Source of the DNA: Eriocheir sinensis
Lineage: Eukaryota; Arthropoda; Malacostraca; Decapoda; Varunidae
NCBI RefSeq assembly: GCF_024679095.1
Contig: NC_066553.1
Span: 6,046,369 to 6,110,368 of the forward strand
Direction of reading: 5' to 3'
Length of the DNA: 64,000 nucleotides
How positions within the stretch are numbered: the first letter of the stretch is position 1; every line of letters begins with the position of its first letter. The position numbers were made by a program, and so were the translations under genes. The notes under the pieces were generated by a model, which saw only the letters and a program-made list of their open reading frames with translations, searched no databases and was not told where the DNA came from. This document shows, in pieces, positions 37,021 through 49,058 of this stretch.

Positions 37021-38453
37021 TCCCATCTCTGGTTTGCAGGAGTCGGGTGTGGGAAGTTGCACCTTTCTCCTCCTCCCATTTCAGTTCGTTCACTGGATCT
37101 CAACCTTTGTCTTGTGGCGGGGCGAGGAGAGGCAGATGAGTGAAGCAAGTGAGAGGGGTAGTTAGGAGGAGGCTACCAAAGGAAAGACTGACATTACCTG
37201 GGGAGAAATGAGAGGATTAACATGTAGTGGTGAAGTTCAATAATAATAATAAAATAAAAACAAATAGCAGTAGTAGTAGTAGTAGTAATAGCAACAGCAG
37301 CAGTAGTAGTAGCAGTAGTATACTAGTAGTAGGAGGAGGAGGAAGAGAAGGAGGAGGAGGAGGAATAGAAAAGAAAATATATTGGAGAAGTAGGAGGTTC
37401 AGTATGAAGAGAAAGAAAAAAAAAATGAAAAGGGGAGACTAAGTAACAAGTGGAGGAGGAGGAGGAGGAGGAGGAGGAGCAGGGAATAGGGCTGGATGCG
37501 TTGAATAGAATCTTATCTCTCCTTCGCTTTTCCTTCCCTATTTTTTTCGTCGTTCTGTCGAGCCGCGCCTCAGCGTCCCTGCTCGTCAGTTTTCTGCTAT
37601 CTGACTTTCAGCTTGCGTCAGAATCTTTCTCTCAGTTCGTTTTTATTTTTCGTAACATTTAATTCATTCAAAGATCTTGTATGTTTGTTATTTTGTATTT
37701 TTGTGTTTTTGTTTGTTTTCAATTTCCGTTCGTGTTTTTTGGTGTGTGTTCGTTTTAAAAACTCACGGCCAATTTTTTTTCATTTTTGTCACAGTATCAC
37801 TTTTCAAACCCAATCCTTTCCACATCACAAGGTTATACAAAGGGCTTTTTTTTATCTGCCTTGCTGAAAAATATGAAAAATAAAAAAAACGAAAACTATA
37901 AAAAAATTACAATTGTCTATATTTCCATACGGATCTCACATAATCGTAATATTGTCTAACAGGAGACAGGAAAATGAGATGGTTCTGTCCATTAAGGTCT
38001 CAAGGGTATCCAGTCACAGCTATTCTCTTCAAGACAAATTAATTAACCTTAGACTGTTCCCTTTTTAAGAGCAAAGTGGTAAAGATTCTCGTCTTTCTCT
38101 AAAACTAGCAATGTGTCTCATCCTTTTATATTAAAGACCAGAACAGATTAATATCAGATTAATATGAATATTCCCCCGTAAGATCAGAATAGCTTTATAT
38201 CGTTATCTCTTAAAGGCCAAAGGTTCAGCTTTTTAATCGTTCTGTACTAAAGAAAATAATATATTCATATCCTTTTCATTTGATTGTTCCCTCTCTAATA
38301 TCAGAAGAAAGTAATGCTGTTATCTCTCAAAGACCAAAGGAGTTGGATAGCTACTCTTGTCTCGGACTTTACTCCTCCACGATCTGAAAATCCTGACATG
38401 GAGAGTCTTCAGTAAGGGACAAGGTCTTTATGGCTGAAATTCGTTCTCCACAC
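35805..38453 (+). repeat. duplicated block, copy B
   Basis: Diverged direct copy of 32022-34672 (see copy A). It lacks the 241-bp RT-fragment unit; at the matching site it reads CACTTTGTTGATGATAACTC. It contains (CA)n at 36957-37018 and an AGT/GGA tract at 37264-37365. No conserved frame. Confidence 0.9.
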
Positions 38454-39147
38454 TACATTTGCCGTTACATAGCCTACTAGCTTTCGATCTCTGCTACCTC
38501 TTTAAATCAGCACTGTTGGTATCTTAATGTAGTTATTCTTATAGTCTGATAGTATTCTTATAGTAAATATATATAGACAAAGTTTGGAAATATATTTGAG
38601 GATTAATGATAGCACGATGAAAGAGAAGAGAAGGTTCTTGCCTTAGGCCAATGTTTAAATTATGGCTCCGGAGCATCACTTTACATTATGATTCAACCAG
38701 AACTAAAAGTATACCAAGAAATCTTACAATAAATGAGTTAACGAATGACACTGTGTTGACTGTAGCCTGGCACTTTGTTGTAGTAGAAAACTGGGGGAGA
38801 AAAGTCTATATGCTTCCAGAATATCAAGTTGCCGCTTCAGTTGCTGGGTATTGTCCGTTTACGTGCAGTTCCGACTTAGTTTTGTTATGATTGTCTTTTC
38901 AGATTTATCTGTAACAGTTCAAGCGACACATATTTATCAATAAAGATATTATTACATTAGTTTCTATCGGTGCCATTTGTTACCTTACATCTCAAAAAGG
39001 GTTTTGGTAGGAATACAAAATCAATTTAATGGAAGATAGAAAAAGGTTAGAGCTGCCTAATGAGCGCGCATTACCATCACCCAAGCAGTGATACCAAATC
39101 CGCGAGTACCCTCCCTGTGGGATTATCCCCGCTAGCTTTCGTGACAC
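38450..39147 (+). repeat. duplicated block X, copy 2
   Basis: Diverged direct copy of 27350-27987, directly joined to the end of block B. It has a longer spacer near 38540 and indels that break the frame seen in copy 1. Confidence 0.85.
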
Positions 39148-39540
39148 ATTCACTAAATTTGGAAAATTTGTTCACGCAGTTCTGTTGTATCAAAAAATGG
39201 ACAGAAAACTATAAGCAAGTTGTTTTGAATTTTGAAACTGCTCTGGCTTCAAATATTTAAAAACTCAATCAGATTTCCTTCTTTATTTGTCTTTAAATCT
39301 GATATATGCCTGATATCAATAATTTCCATTTGAAACTGATTTGAAAGATTTTTAAAGCTTGATTTCATTTGCTTTGGCATCAAGGTCAGAAAATCGTTCC
39401 TGAATTTTTTTTTGGCAAATTATTTCATTTTTTTTACTTCACATACTGCATGAAATTTTTCACAACCAGGCCACCATGCTGCGGGCCGGATGAAGTCATA
39501 TGGTGGTCCGGATGTGGCTCCCGCGCCATAGTTTTGGAGA
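39148..39540. other. no gene recognised
   Basis: AT-rich plain sequence; a GC-richer patch at 39470-39550 resembles dispersed sequence but no family was identified. Confidence 0.4.
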
Positions 39541-40860
39541 TCCCTGGTATAGAAAGATGAGGAGGAGGAGGCGTTAGAAGCTGATAAAGAAGAGGAAATG
39601 GGGGAAGACGAAAACGTTGTAAGGGAGGTAGTAAAGAAAAAGAAGAAGGATGATGATGAGGAGGAGGAGGAGGTCGTGGTGGTGGAGGTGATGATATATA
39701 GTCGTAGTGATGGTGGTGGACAAGGAAAATCATGATGATGATGATGAGGAGGTGAAGAAGAAGAAGAAGAAGAAGAAGAGGAAGAATGAAAATAATGGAA
39801 ATCATGCGGATAATTAATTAAGGAGGGGGAAAACGAAAATAGATTAGTGGTGACAATAACAGTAACAGTAATAGTAACAACAACGATAATAAGACAAAAC
39901 AAGAAGAAAAAGGAATAAATGTGTTGGGGAAGTGGAAAAAAATAAATAAATAGGAGAAGGAGGAGGAGGCGGAATAGGAGGAGGAGGAAAAGAAGAAGAA
40001 GAAGAAGAAGGAAAAGGATGAGGAGAAAAATAACACGGAGGATGATTAGGAGAAGTAGAAGAAAAAGGAGAAGAAAGAGGAAGAAGAGGAAGGGTAGGAG
40101 GAGGAGTAGCAAGAAGAAGAAGAAGAGGGGAGGAAAAAAAAAGAGGGAAAAGGGGAAGAATGGGAGGGAAAATATTGAGAATGAACCAGACTAAAAGAAA
40201 GAAGAGGATGAAGACAAAGAGGAAATTAATTGAGCGTAAGTAGAGGAAACAGAGGGAGCAGGAATAAGGAGGAAATATAAGAGGAAGAAAGAGAAGGTGA
40301 ACGAGGAGGAGGTGCAGGGAACTGAGGAAAAAGATATAGAGAAACTAAGGGAATTCTGAGAGGAGGTGGAGGAGGAGAAGGAGGTGGACGAGGAAGACAA
40401 GGAAGAGGAGGTGTAGCTGGAGGAAATCGAGGGGAAAAAATATAGAGAAAATAAGAGAATTCTGAGAGGAGGTGGAGGAGGAGAAGGAGGTGGGCGAGGA
40501 AGACAAGGAACAGGAGGAGGAGCTGGAGGGAATTGAGGGAAAAAAGGAAGGAAGAAAAGTGCAGGGGGAAGATGGAACTAGAAGGAGAGCGGAAATAGGA
40601 CAGCTAGGAGGCGGAGGAGGAGTAGGAGGAGGAGGAGAAGGAGGAGGAAGACGCAAAAAAAAAGTGTCGAGAGAAAGAAAACGAAATGGAGAAGAGAAAA
40701 TAAAACGAGAAAAAAATGTTACAGTTAGTGGACCAAAAATGGGAGAAGAAAACGTGATGGCAATATTGGTAATTGTGGGGAGCGACCAAGGAGGAGGAAA
40801 AAAACCGGAAAGGTGAAAAAGGAGAAGGAAGAGAAGGTCGAAGAGGAGAAGGAAGTGTGA
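39541..40860. other. long purine-rich tract of degenerate GGA/GAA/AAG words
   Basis: For more than 1.3 kb the plus strand is mostly A and G, with GAGGAGGAGG and GAAGAAGAAG runs. The long frames rich in Glu/Lys/Arg or Ser/Leu/Phe on either strand come from this composition. Confidence 0.85.
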
Positions 40861-41582
40861 AATATACAGAAAGGGATTAATAAGAGAAACTTGAGAATCA
40901 GTGAGGCTAAATGGTAGCTGCGGAGCGTCATAAAGCAGAGAAAAGGTGTTGGTGTCAAGTAAGTGTTCTAAGCGCAAATTGGTTCACGGATAGAGAAATG
41001 CAATATCCGTCAGGGTTGCTTTATTATAAAAAAAAAAAAATCACAGGTCATTAGGACAAACACAACACAGAGGTGGTTGAGTGTATATGCGTGTGTATGA
41101 ATTTTTGTGTATTGTAGAGGACATATAAGTGTTGGTGTGTGTAGTAAACAATATGTAGAAGAAGTGTATCGCAGAACGTGGACAGACAGTCGAAGATAAA
41201 CGAGAAACAAGAGAGAGAAATATTAAAGACGCAACAAGACGCGGACGCGACAAGACAGCAGACTTAGATGGCACAGGAATTACAGGTTGAGGAGCAACGT
41301 TAAAATTGATAGTCTGTGCTGTAGCGCCACATTTTCTCGCACGTCACGGGAAAGCACACGGGACTGCTTCCAGCGGGGACTCGCTTGCTACAAGGGAACA
41401 AAGGGACTGAAAAAAAAAATATGTAAGAGGGAAAAAATCAATGGAAGAGAAAGTCGAGAAAAGAGAATGAATAGGAAGGGAATGGGAAATATAGAGATAG
41501 GGATTAATCAGAGATAATAGGGAATTACTGATGCTAAAAGGTAACTGCAGAGCGTCATAAAGAAAAGGGAACAGAGGTACCC

Positions 41583-41690
41583 CAGAGGTGGCCACTTTTC
41601 ACTTTTCTCTTTTATAGGAGGAGCGATTATTGGGCGTTATTCTACATTTTCTTTTTGTTGTCCTTGAGCTGCTTCCTTTGTTGTAAAAAA
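41583..41690 (-). repeat. dispersed repeat E, inverted copy
   Basis: On the minus strand it reads TTTTTTACAACAAAGGAAGC, AGCTCAAGGACAACAAAAAG, CGCTCCTCC and AAGTGGCCACCTCTGG, in the same order as the copies at 31.88 and 60.68 kb. It interrupts the ~165-bp array. Confidence 0.75.
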
Positions 41691-41886
41691 TAAAAATAAA
41701 AATAAATTAACTGCGGAGCGTCATAGTGAAGAAAAAGGGAACAGAGGGAAAAGGAATTTTGTAAAAGAGGAAAAAATCGCTGAGAGGGAAAGTCAAGAAA
41801 AGGGAATGAATAGGAAGGGAAAGTGAAATATACAGACAATGTGAGAGAATAGAGAATAACTGAGGTAAAGTAAATATTTGGGAGCA

Positions 41887-41975
41887 GTAAGTAGCGGGCT
41901 TTTTTTCATTATTGTTTTCTTGTTTTTTTACGCCCTTGAACTGTCTCCTATGCTGTACCCCCCCCCAAAAAAAAA
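41887..41975 (-). repeat. dispersed repeat E, second inverted copy
   Basis: The complement includes AGGAGACAGTTCAAGGGCGT, then A-rich sequence and AAAGCCCGCTACTTA, with a C/G homopolymer at its start. Confidence 0.7.
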
Positions 41976-42650
41976 AAAAAAAAAAATACCCAGAGCGTTA
42001 AATGAAAAAAGAGAAAAGGGAGCGGGAGAAAAAAATCGCTGGAAAGGGAAAGTCGAGAAGAGAGACTGAATAGAGAAATGGTTTAATAATAGAAATCGGT
42101 GACGTCAAAAAGTAACTGCGCAGCATCATAAAGGGAAGAGAAAGGAACAGAGGGACTGAGAAAATATGTAAGATGGAAAAAATCACTGAAAAGAAAAGTC
42201 GAGGAGTGACAATGAATCGGAAGAGAATGTGAAATATACAGAAAGGGGTTAATAAGAGATAATTTAGAGAATAGTTGACGCCAAATGGTAACTGCGTAGC
42301 GCCATAAAGAAAAGGGAACACTGAAGAGAAGATTTGTATAAGAGGAAAAATCGCTGGAAAGTTGAGAAGAAAGAATGACTAGGAAGGAAATATGAAGTAT
42401 ACAGAAAGGGTTAATAAGAGATAATTTAGAGAATAGTTGACGCCAAATGGTAACAGCGTAGCGCCGTAAAGAAAAGGAAACACTGAAGAGAAAATTTGTA
42501 TAAGAGGAAAAATCACTGGAAAGGGAAAGTTGCGAAGAAAGAATGAATAGGAAGGATGTGAAGTATACAGAAAGGGTTAATAGGAGATAATTTAGAGAAT
42601 AGTTGACGCCAAATGGTAACTGAGTAGCGCCATAAAGAAGAGAAAAGGGA

Positions 42651-43631
42651 GAAGGACGTCGAAAAAAAATCATGAGCGAAAGAAACCGAAGTGGAGCAAG
42701 GAAAAAGAAAATTGTTAAAAGGGTAAACAAAAACAAAAACAACAACAAAAAAAAATCGCATCCACAAGACATGAAACGAGTGAAGCGAAACGAAAACATT
42801 TGACAACAATAACAGAAAACAACAAAAGGCAAAAATAGCCCCCCCCCCCCACCCCCCCGCCACCACCACTCCTGTTTCACCCCCCTCCCTCCCCTCTTCC
42901 CGCACGCACACAAGAAAAGCCCACTCATTCCTCCATTTAAATAAAACACACAAAAGAACACCCCCAGCTATCACCTCCGTCGTTGCCAGCTCATTCTCAT
43001 AACTAACCCGACTCTTGCAGCCACACTAACAGTCTCATCTGCGCATTTTAGTCGTCCTGGCCTGGTAGTGCTGAAAGAAACACAGAAAAAAAGAGCCTAA
43101 TGTCCTTCCTCGTATGACCCCGTAATACCAGAAAAGAGACCGTGATTGTGTGTGAGGGGTGGGGTGGGATGGGGGGGAGTGGGGGGGAGGGGACTGCTAA
43201 AGAGGGGATGGGTCTCGAAAGGTAAAGAGGATAGGCAGGGTGGGGTGGCGGAGGAGAGCATGGGTAGGAATGGTTAATTAGGGGAGCATGGGAAAGGTGG
43301 GAGGATGATTGAGGGAGAGTTAAGGAGGGTAGGTGGATAGGGTTGGGGAAAGTGGGTCATAGGGAGGGTAGGAAGAGCAGGAGCATGGCTTGGGAAGAGT
43401 TAAAAAGAGGATAGGTTCTGAAGGGTAAGGAAAGGTGGGTGATAAGAAAGGAAGGGGGGATGGGAAGGTGGTTTGGGGTATGGGATGTTAGGGTAGGTGA
43501 GAGGGTGGGACTGGTCGTGCAGGTGGAAAGGTTAAGGGGGAGAAAGGGGAGGTTTGGGTTTAGTAATGGTGGTGGTGGTGGTAGAGGTTGTTAGCCCTTG
43601 AAGAGAAACTAGAGGAGGGTGTAGGAAGTGT

Positions 43632-43633
<2 letters not shown>
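42651..43633. other. no gene; C-run at 42840-42860 and G-rich tract at 43155-43560
   Basis: CCCCCCCCCC and CCCCCCC runs near 42841 are G4-capable on the minus strand. The stretch 43155-43560 is rich in GGGTGGG, GGGGGGG and GGGATGG words on the plus strand. No gene recognised. Confidence 0.7.

Positions 43634-43717
<84 letters not shown>
43634..43717. repeat. (GA)n microsatellite
   Basis: About 42 GA units. Confidence 0.98.
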
Positions 43718-43720
<3 letters not shown>

Positions 43721-44515
43721 ATTTACAGTGTCCATTCCCGTCTCCATCTAGTATTAAGTCCACCACCACCACCACCCAGTCATCACGGGGACAAAAATCG
43801 TGGTGATCATTAGTGAGAAAATCGGTGGTATTGCTCCGTTAATTACTTCCTTGATTAACTCTTTTCCGCCTGATAAAAAAAGGGAAGCTTCATTTGTTTC
43901 GTGAATCTCAAAAAAATATGAAAGCACGGAGGTGTTTGTGTCACTGAGGCGATCATTGATTTTTTTTTCTTTTATTTTTCTTTAATTTTCATTGTCGCTT
44001 CGTCGCTTCAATCTTTGGTGTGCTTCTTTTTGAGTTTTCACCTGTTTTAGTTTCGCTCACCTTTTGTTTATCATTATTTCGTTTTACATATAATTATTTT
44101 CTGCATTTGATATTTTTCGTGTATGAATGAGTATTATGTTCATACCCACAAATGGTCGCTGTCTCATCTTGTTAAATAGCGGTTTCTTTGTGTGTGAGTC
44201 CGTGGTTATACTTTATCTTGTATCCGTTATAATCCCTTACATGTTGCAGGAAAAGGTCTTACTGGGAGAGATGAAACCATAAGATTTCCCTTTATTCACA
44301 TCCTTTAACAATATATTTTTTCCCACTCCTCTCACTTCTCCGACCACCATCTCCCTCCCTCCCTCCCCCGCCAGTAGCGTGATTATCTTCTCCCTCTATT
44401 CAGGTTCCGCTCTGTTATTCTTTTTGATCTGAGAAATTTAACCACAAATACATTTTTTTTCTAACATGTTTATAGGATAATTTAATCACGTGGAGTACGA
44501 ATAATAAAGAATACT

Positions 44516-44516
<1 letters not shown>
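43718..44516. other. no gene recognised
   Basis: T-rich plain sequence. Confidence 0.5.

Positions 44517-44611
<95 letters not shown>
44517..44611. repeat. (GT)n microsatellite, left of SINE B
   Basis: About 47 GT units. Confidence 0.98.
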
Positions 44612-44614
<3 letters not shown>

Positions 44615-44631
44615 ATTATAATTATTCACTC

Positions 44632-44872
44632 GGACTGGCCACGTGCTGGAATCGTGATCGCCAATCATTATCCTCTTTAAAGAGCTTTAGAGCTACCCAT
44701 GGGCACTGCTTGGACCTCACACAACACACAAATACAGCTCTTGTTCTAGGGGGTATAGTAACTGCTCCTTGTCAGCGGATAAACCTTTCGGCCTGAGTGG
44801 GATTCAAACCTCATGCTGCCAGGCGACACCCAGCAAGGCAGCCTTTTAGTCCACTGCATCATGGGAGCAGTC
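44632..44872 (-). mobile_element. SINE family B, minus-strand copy between two (GT)n tracts
   Basis: On the minus strand an A-box-like TGATGCAGTGG (plus 44851-44862 area) and a B box GGTTTGAATCC (plus 44800-44810) are followed by CTGACAAGGAGCAGTTACTA and TACCCCC, as in the copy at 6249-6543. It ends near a (GT)n tract, that is (CA)n in its own direction, and another (GT)n tract lies at its head. Confidence 0.75.
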
Positions 44873-44936
44873 AGTGTGTGTGTGTGTATGTGTGTGTGTG
44901 TGTGTGTGTATGTGTGTGTGTGTGTGTTTGTGTGTG
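44873..44936. repeat. (GT)n microsatellite, at the head of SINE B
   Basis: GT units with three interruptions (TAT, TAT, TTT). Confidence 0.96.
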
Positions 44937-44957
44937 GAGAGGCTGTAGAGTGTAGAG

Positions 44958-45289
44958 CAGGGGTTCCCAAACTTTTTGTTCCTCAGTACCCTTAGACTCT
45001 TTTTATAGGTTCCCATGTACCCCTAACACTAAAAATTAAGCTTGATAGTAAAAAAGGACATTTAAATATTTTGATATTTTAAGTTTATTAGAGTCTTCAT
45101 GTTTAGATTACATAGGCATCTTAAATGATGAAAACAGAAATAAAGCAATTACTAAGGTAAGATATACTAATCAACACAAAGAAAATGAGAAAAGTGCAAT
45201 CTGAGTGCAGATTACAACACCATGTATTGTGCAAGTAATTGTTTCCTTCAGACCAAATGTACCCCCTGAAACGTGCAAGGAACCCTGGA
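44958..45289. mobile_element. small non-autonomous hAT-type element
   Basis: The left end CAGGGGTTCCCAAACTTTTT is the typical start of many hAT elements. The complement of the right end reads CCAGGGTTCCTTGCACG, followed by a CAGGGGGTACATTTGG-like repeat of the GTACCC theme. TGTAGAG flanks on both sides (44951-44957 and 45291-45297), with the eighth base differing, close to the 8-bp target duplication of hAT elements. It has no transposase; the inside is AT-rich. Confidence 0.75.
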
Positions 45290-45297
45290 CTGTAGAG

Positions 45298-46895
45298 TAT
45301 AGGAGACAGTGCAGGGTAGATGAACACTATTGACATATAAATGTAGGCTGGAATATAAATAATTCTTTGTTTTAAGGAAACGATGTATACCCCAACATAT
45401 TAAACGGAATATTTAGAAACAGACTGTTCGCTACTTTTAATTTGGTGTTGAGTGTGGGAATAGCAACGAAATTCAGAATTGTTGAAACAGTTATTATGCT
45501 TCTGTGTTGTTTGTATGCCATACGTAACACATTAGACTGAATAATGAATATGCGTGAAGTGCACTGAACCCGGCGAGGCCAACCAACAAACAAACGCAAC
45601 CCAACCACAGCACTTTCTGGCGGGAGTCAACGTTTTCAAGGCTTTTGGGAAGCCAGACACTACGATGAATCTTGCTCCTCTGTCGCACAAGATCGCTCAG
45701 TATTTCCTCCAAACACCTTTTAAGGGATATTTTTCCTTTACTTGTATTACAGCATCTCTGAATTGGGCGGTGAATGATTTTGATGTTACTAGGACGTTTT
45801 GGAGGAATGGGGTGACAGGATTAGGGGTAGAGGAGGGGACAAGAGGAGGAAGCGGGAAGGTTGTGAGGGGCAGGCAGGAAAAGGGGAACCATGAGGAGAG
45901 AAAGAGGGAAGATGCAATGTTTGTAGGATGAAGAAGAGAGTAAACATAGTATTTAGGAATATAGGCAAATATGAGTGGAGAAAAAAGGGAAGGCTGTGAG
46001 AGCAGAAGGGGAAACATAATGCTTTGGGAGTGCAGGAGTGAAGAAGGAAGAAGGAAGGGACAGGAGGATGTAAGGGGAAGGGAAGGAGGTTAATGTTAAA
46101 TAAAGGGGATGTGGGTGGAGGGCAGGGTGGAGTGAGACCAGAGACGAGTGTAATGTGCGACTAATGAGAGGTGAGGGTTTGAGGAAGAAGACTGGGATGG
46201 GGAGAAGGACTACCGGCAAGGGTGGGGAAGGGCGAGTCAAGGGACAAGGAACGGGTGGGAAGAGGACAGAAGGCCGTAGCTAAGGCGACAGGGAGGCGAT
46301 GGTTGCAAGAGATCGTGACGCTATTAAGATTAATTTTGTTTGAAAATCCCTCAGCAAGTTTTATTGACGCTGAGATTTGCGTTAAGGCTTCTAGGTTGCC
46401 TGTTTTCATTAGGACTTTATGGACTTTTGGACGTGAAGATGAGAGTTTTCAGGAGAAGAAAAAAATTTCTGATTAGGAAAAATAAATGTAATAGAAAGTG
46501 AACTTTGGGAAATGCGAAAAGTAAAAAGATTGTATCCAGAAACAACAAGGTCCGTTAGAATGGAGTCAACAAACTAAACTGGAGACTTAATTGTATTTAG
46601 ACTTTTAAAATCTGGGAATACCACTTTTCGATGTTTTGTCAGTTAAATTAACAAATATAATATATGATGCATAAAGGACAAAAATCATAATTACTGCAAT
46701 GGTAAAGAAATAGGACGGTGTGCTATACAATACTCGTTGGCCCACTGTATTGATTTTGTTTCTGAAGCTGCAGAAAATACCTCATATCTTTTGTTGTGCG
46801 TGCTCGCTCAGCCGCCTATGTCTTCGGTGTTGTGTGCTGGAGTGAAGGACTGGTGCTAGAAATGTCTCCTTTTTAATGTGCTGTCAGCCAAGAAT
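45298..46895. other. no gene recognised
   Basis: A plus-strand frame at 45554-45928 starting MKCTEPGEANQQTN overlaps an equally open minus-strand frame, and neither has a recognisable domain. 45830-46300 is purine-rich. Confidence 0.5.
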
Positions 46896-46903
46896 CAACT
46901 TAA

Positions 46904-47144
46904 CCCGTCTGCTGCGATTGGAACGACTTTGGGTCTCACCGGTAGCCTGTTAACATACAGTTCCATGTCTGTCTCTGCCTCTGTGGTGGATAGTGGAGTG
47001 TTTCCCATGTGGTATTGGTATGCTGGATATCCCCTCCCAAGGTGCATGACTTTACATTTTTCTTCACTGAATTGTAGCAGACACTTTTTGATCCATTCCT
47101 GTAGCTTGGGGATGTCTTCTGGTAGGAAATTCGCAGTCAAGAGG
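46904..47144 (-). mobile_element. 241-bp RT-fragment unit, full copy 2, with perfect TTAA on both sides
   Basis: TTAA stands at 46900-46903 and 47145-47148, and the unit between is exactly 241 bp, as at 32196-32436. On the minus strand the frame is open across the unit: ANFLPEDIPKLQEWIKKCLL, QFSEEKCKVMHLGRGYPAYQ, YHMGNTPLSTTEAETDMELY. The two copies differ at many codons yet both stay open. The ends share a weak inverted-repeat character (CCC...CTGCGA). The source protein is a LINE-type reverse transcriptase; the catalytic palm is absent, so the peptide could not work as an RT. Confidence 0.88.
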
Positions 47145-47148
47145 TTAA

Positions 47149-48056
<908 letters not shown>

Positions 48057-48088
48057 TTTATAACAGTAAAGGAGGCAGCTTAAGGGCA

Positions 48089-48124
<36 letters not shown>

Positions 48125-48145
48125 CCAAAAGGCTCGCAAGGGCCA
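48057..48145 (+). repeat. dispersed repeat E, decayed copy with internal (CA)n and poly(A)
   Basis: AGTAAAGGAGGCAGCTTAAG, GGGCACACAC and an A-run correspond to AAGGAGACAGCTCAAGGGCA plus the A-rich part of E. A (CA)n has expanded from the CACA. Confidence 0.6.
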
Positions 48146-48688
48146 CGTGCGGCAGCCATAGTGTGTCTCTTCAGAGGAAGGGCCACGTAAGTCAGCTGTG
48201 GAGGGACGGCCTTTGTTGTATCTGATTTGAGGAGGAAGTGTTTGAAGTAAGTGGCGGTGGTGTCTAGAAACTTTGGGGCTCTCCGGAAATTCTCTCACGT
48301 AAGGCTTGTTGGAACGACGTCCTCAGCTGCGCCATGCAACGACGCGAAAGCGAGACAACAGAAACACGAATCTTTCAAGAGCTTAACTTTTCCTCGTTAT
48401 GTTTTTACGCAGTGCTGGAGGCTCGTCCGTTAACCTCGGGAGGGAGAAAAATGTGAAATATTGTTACATCACGACCATTATGAAGTAAATTGCCGGAAAT
48501 TTTGTAAAGTGCTATTGAGGGACCCTTTTGTTATAGAGGGACGTGAGGCGTTGGGGAAGCTGGGTTTTGGACGAAAGACGAGGGACGAGGGGCAAAGAGC
48601 GAGGGGCGGCTGGAGGCGGCGGATAGAAATGTCACGGGGTTAAGGGAAAGCGCCGGGGAGCGAGGGGTGTGGGGTGGAGGTGAACAGG

Positions 48689-48690
<2 letters not shown>
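48146..48690. other. no gene recognised
   Basis: GC-richer than average, with no recognised protein or element. Confidence 0.4.

Positions 48691-48721
<31 letters not shown>
48691..48721. repeat. (GT)n microsatellite
   Basis: About 15 GT units. Confidence 0.95.
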
Positions 48722-48725
<4 letters not shown>

Positions 48726-48930
48726 ATGAGATTAACAATGATGATAATAGAAACAATAACTCCATGATAATAGTTATAATAATAATGATAGTAGTAGCAA
48801 GATAACAATGGTAATTATGATAACATTAATAACAATGATAATTACAAAAATAATACAATGATAATAACAACAATAGCAGCAATACATCAACAATATCAAT
48901 AAGAAGAACAACAACAATAGTGAAATTACT
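48722..48930. repeat. degenerate AAT/AAC-rich simple sequence
   Basis: Words such as AATAATGATA and AACAACAATA dominate; a similar TTATTG-rich stretch lies at 49170-49320. Confidence 0.7.
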
Positions 48931-48935
48931 GTTAG

Positions 48936-49058
48936 GTGGACAGTAGCCACGAAGGGAGACTGCCAATCTGTCTCCACTCACCCCGGGAATTAAATCACGG
49001 ACATCTGAATTGTGAGGCGAGCTAGCTACCCACCACACCACGAACCACCGTGTGTTTT
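48936..49058 (-). mobile_element. tRNA-derived SINE, decayed, related to family A
   Basis: On the minus strand a head GGTTCGTGGTGTGGTGGGTA and an anticodon-loop-like CTCACAA correspond to SINE A. A degenerate B box (GATTTAATTCCC) and a GGTGAGTGGAGACAGATTGG body follow. The body differs from SINE A, so it may be a sister family with the same tRNA source. Confidence 0.5.

Larger units (their letters stand above)
40861..42650. repeat. diverged ~165-bp tandem array
   Basis: A unit with GAAATATACAGAAAGGG, TTAATAAGAGATAATTTAGA, GTTGACGCCAAATGGTAACT and GCGCCATAAAGAAAAGGGAA recurs. The GTTGACG-type landmark lies at about 42098, 42274, 42435 and 42602 (spacings 176, 161, 167). Older, more diverged units have TAACTGC...GCGTCATAAAG landmarks near 40915, 41545 and 41709. 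Two inverted copies of repeat E interrupt it. It contains no gene. Confidence 0.88.

Noticed and set aside
39420..40977. Long Leu/Ser/Phe-rich minus-strand frames
   Set aside because: Translations of the complement of purine-rich simple sequence.
45494..45931. Overlapping open frames on both strands near 45.6 kb as a host gene
   Set aside because: Neither frame has a recognisable domain, splice pattern or conserved copy.
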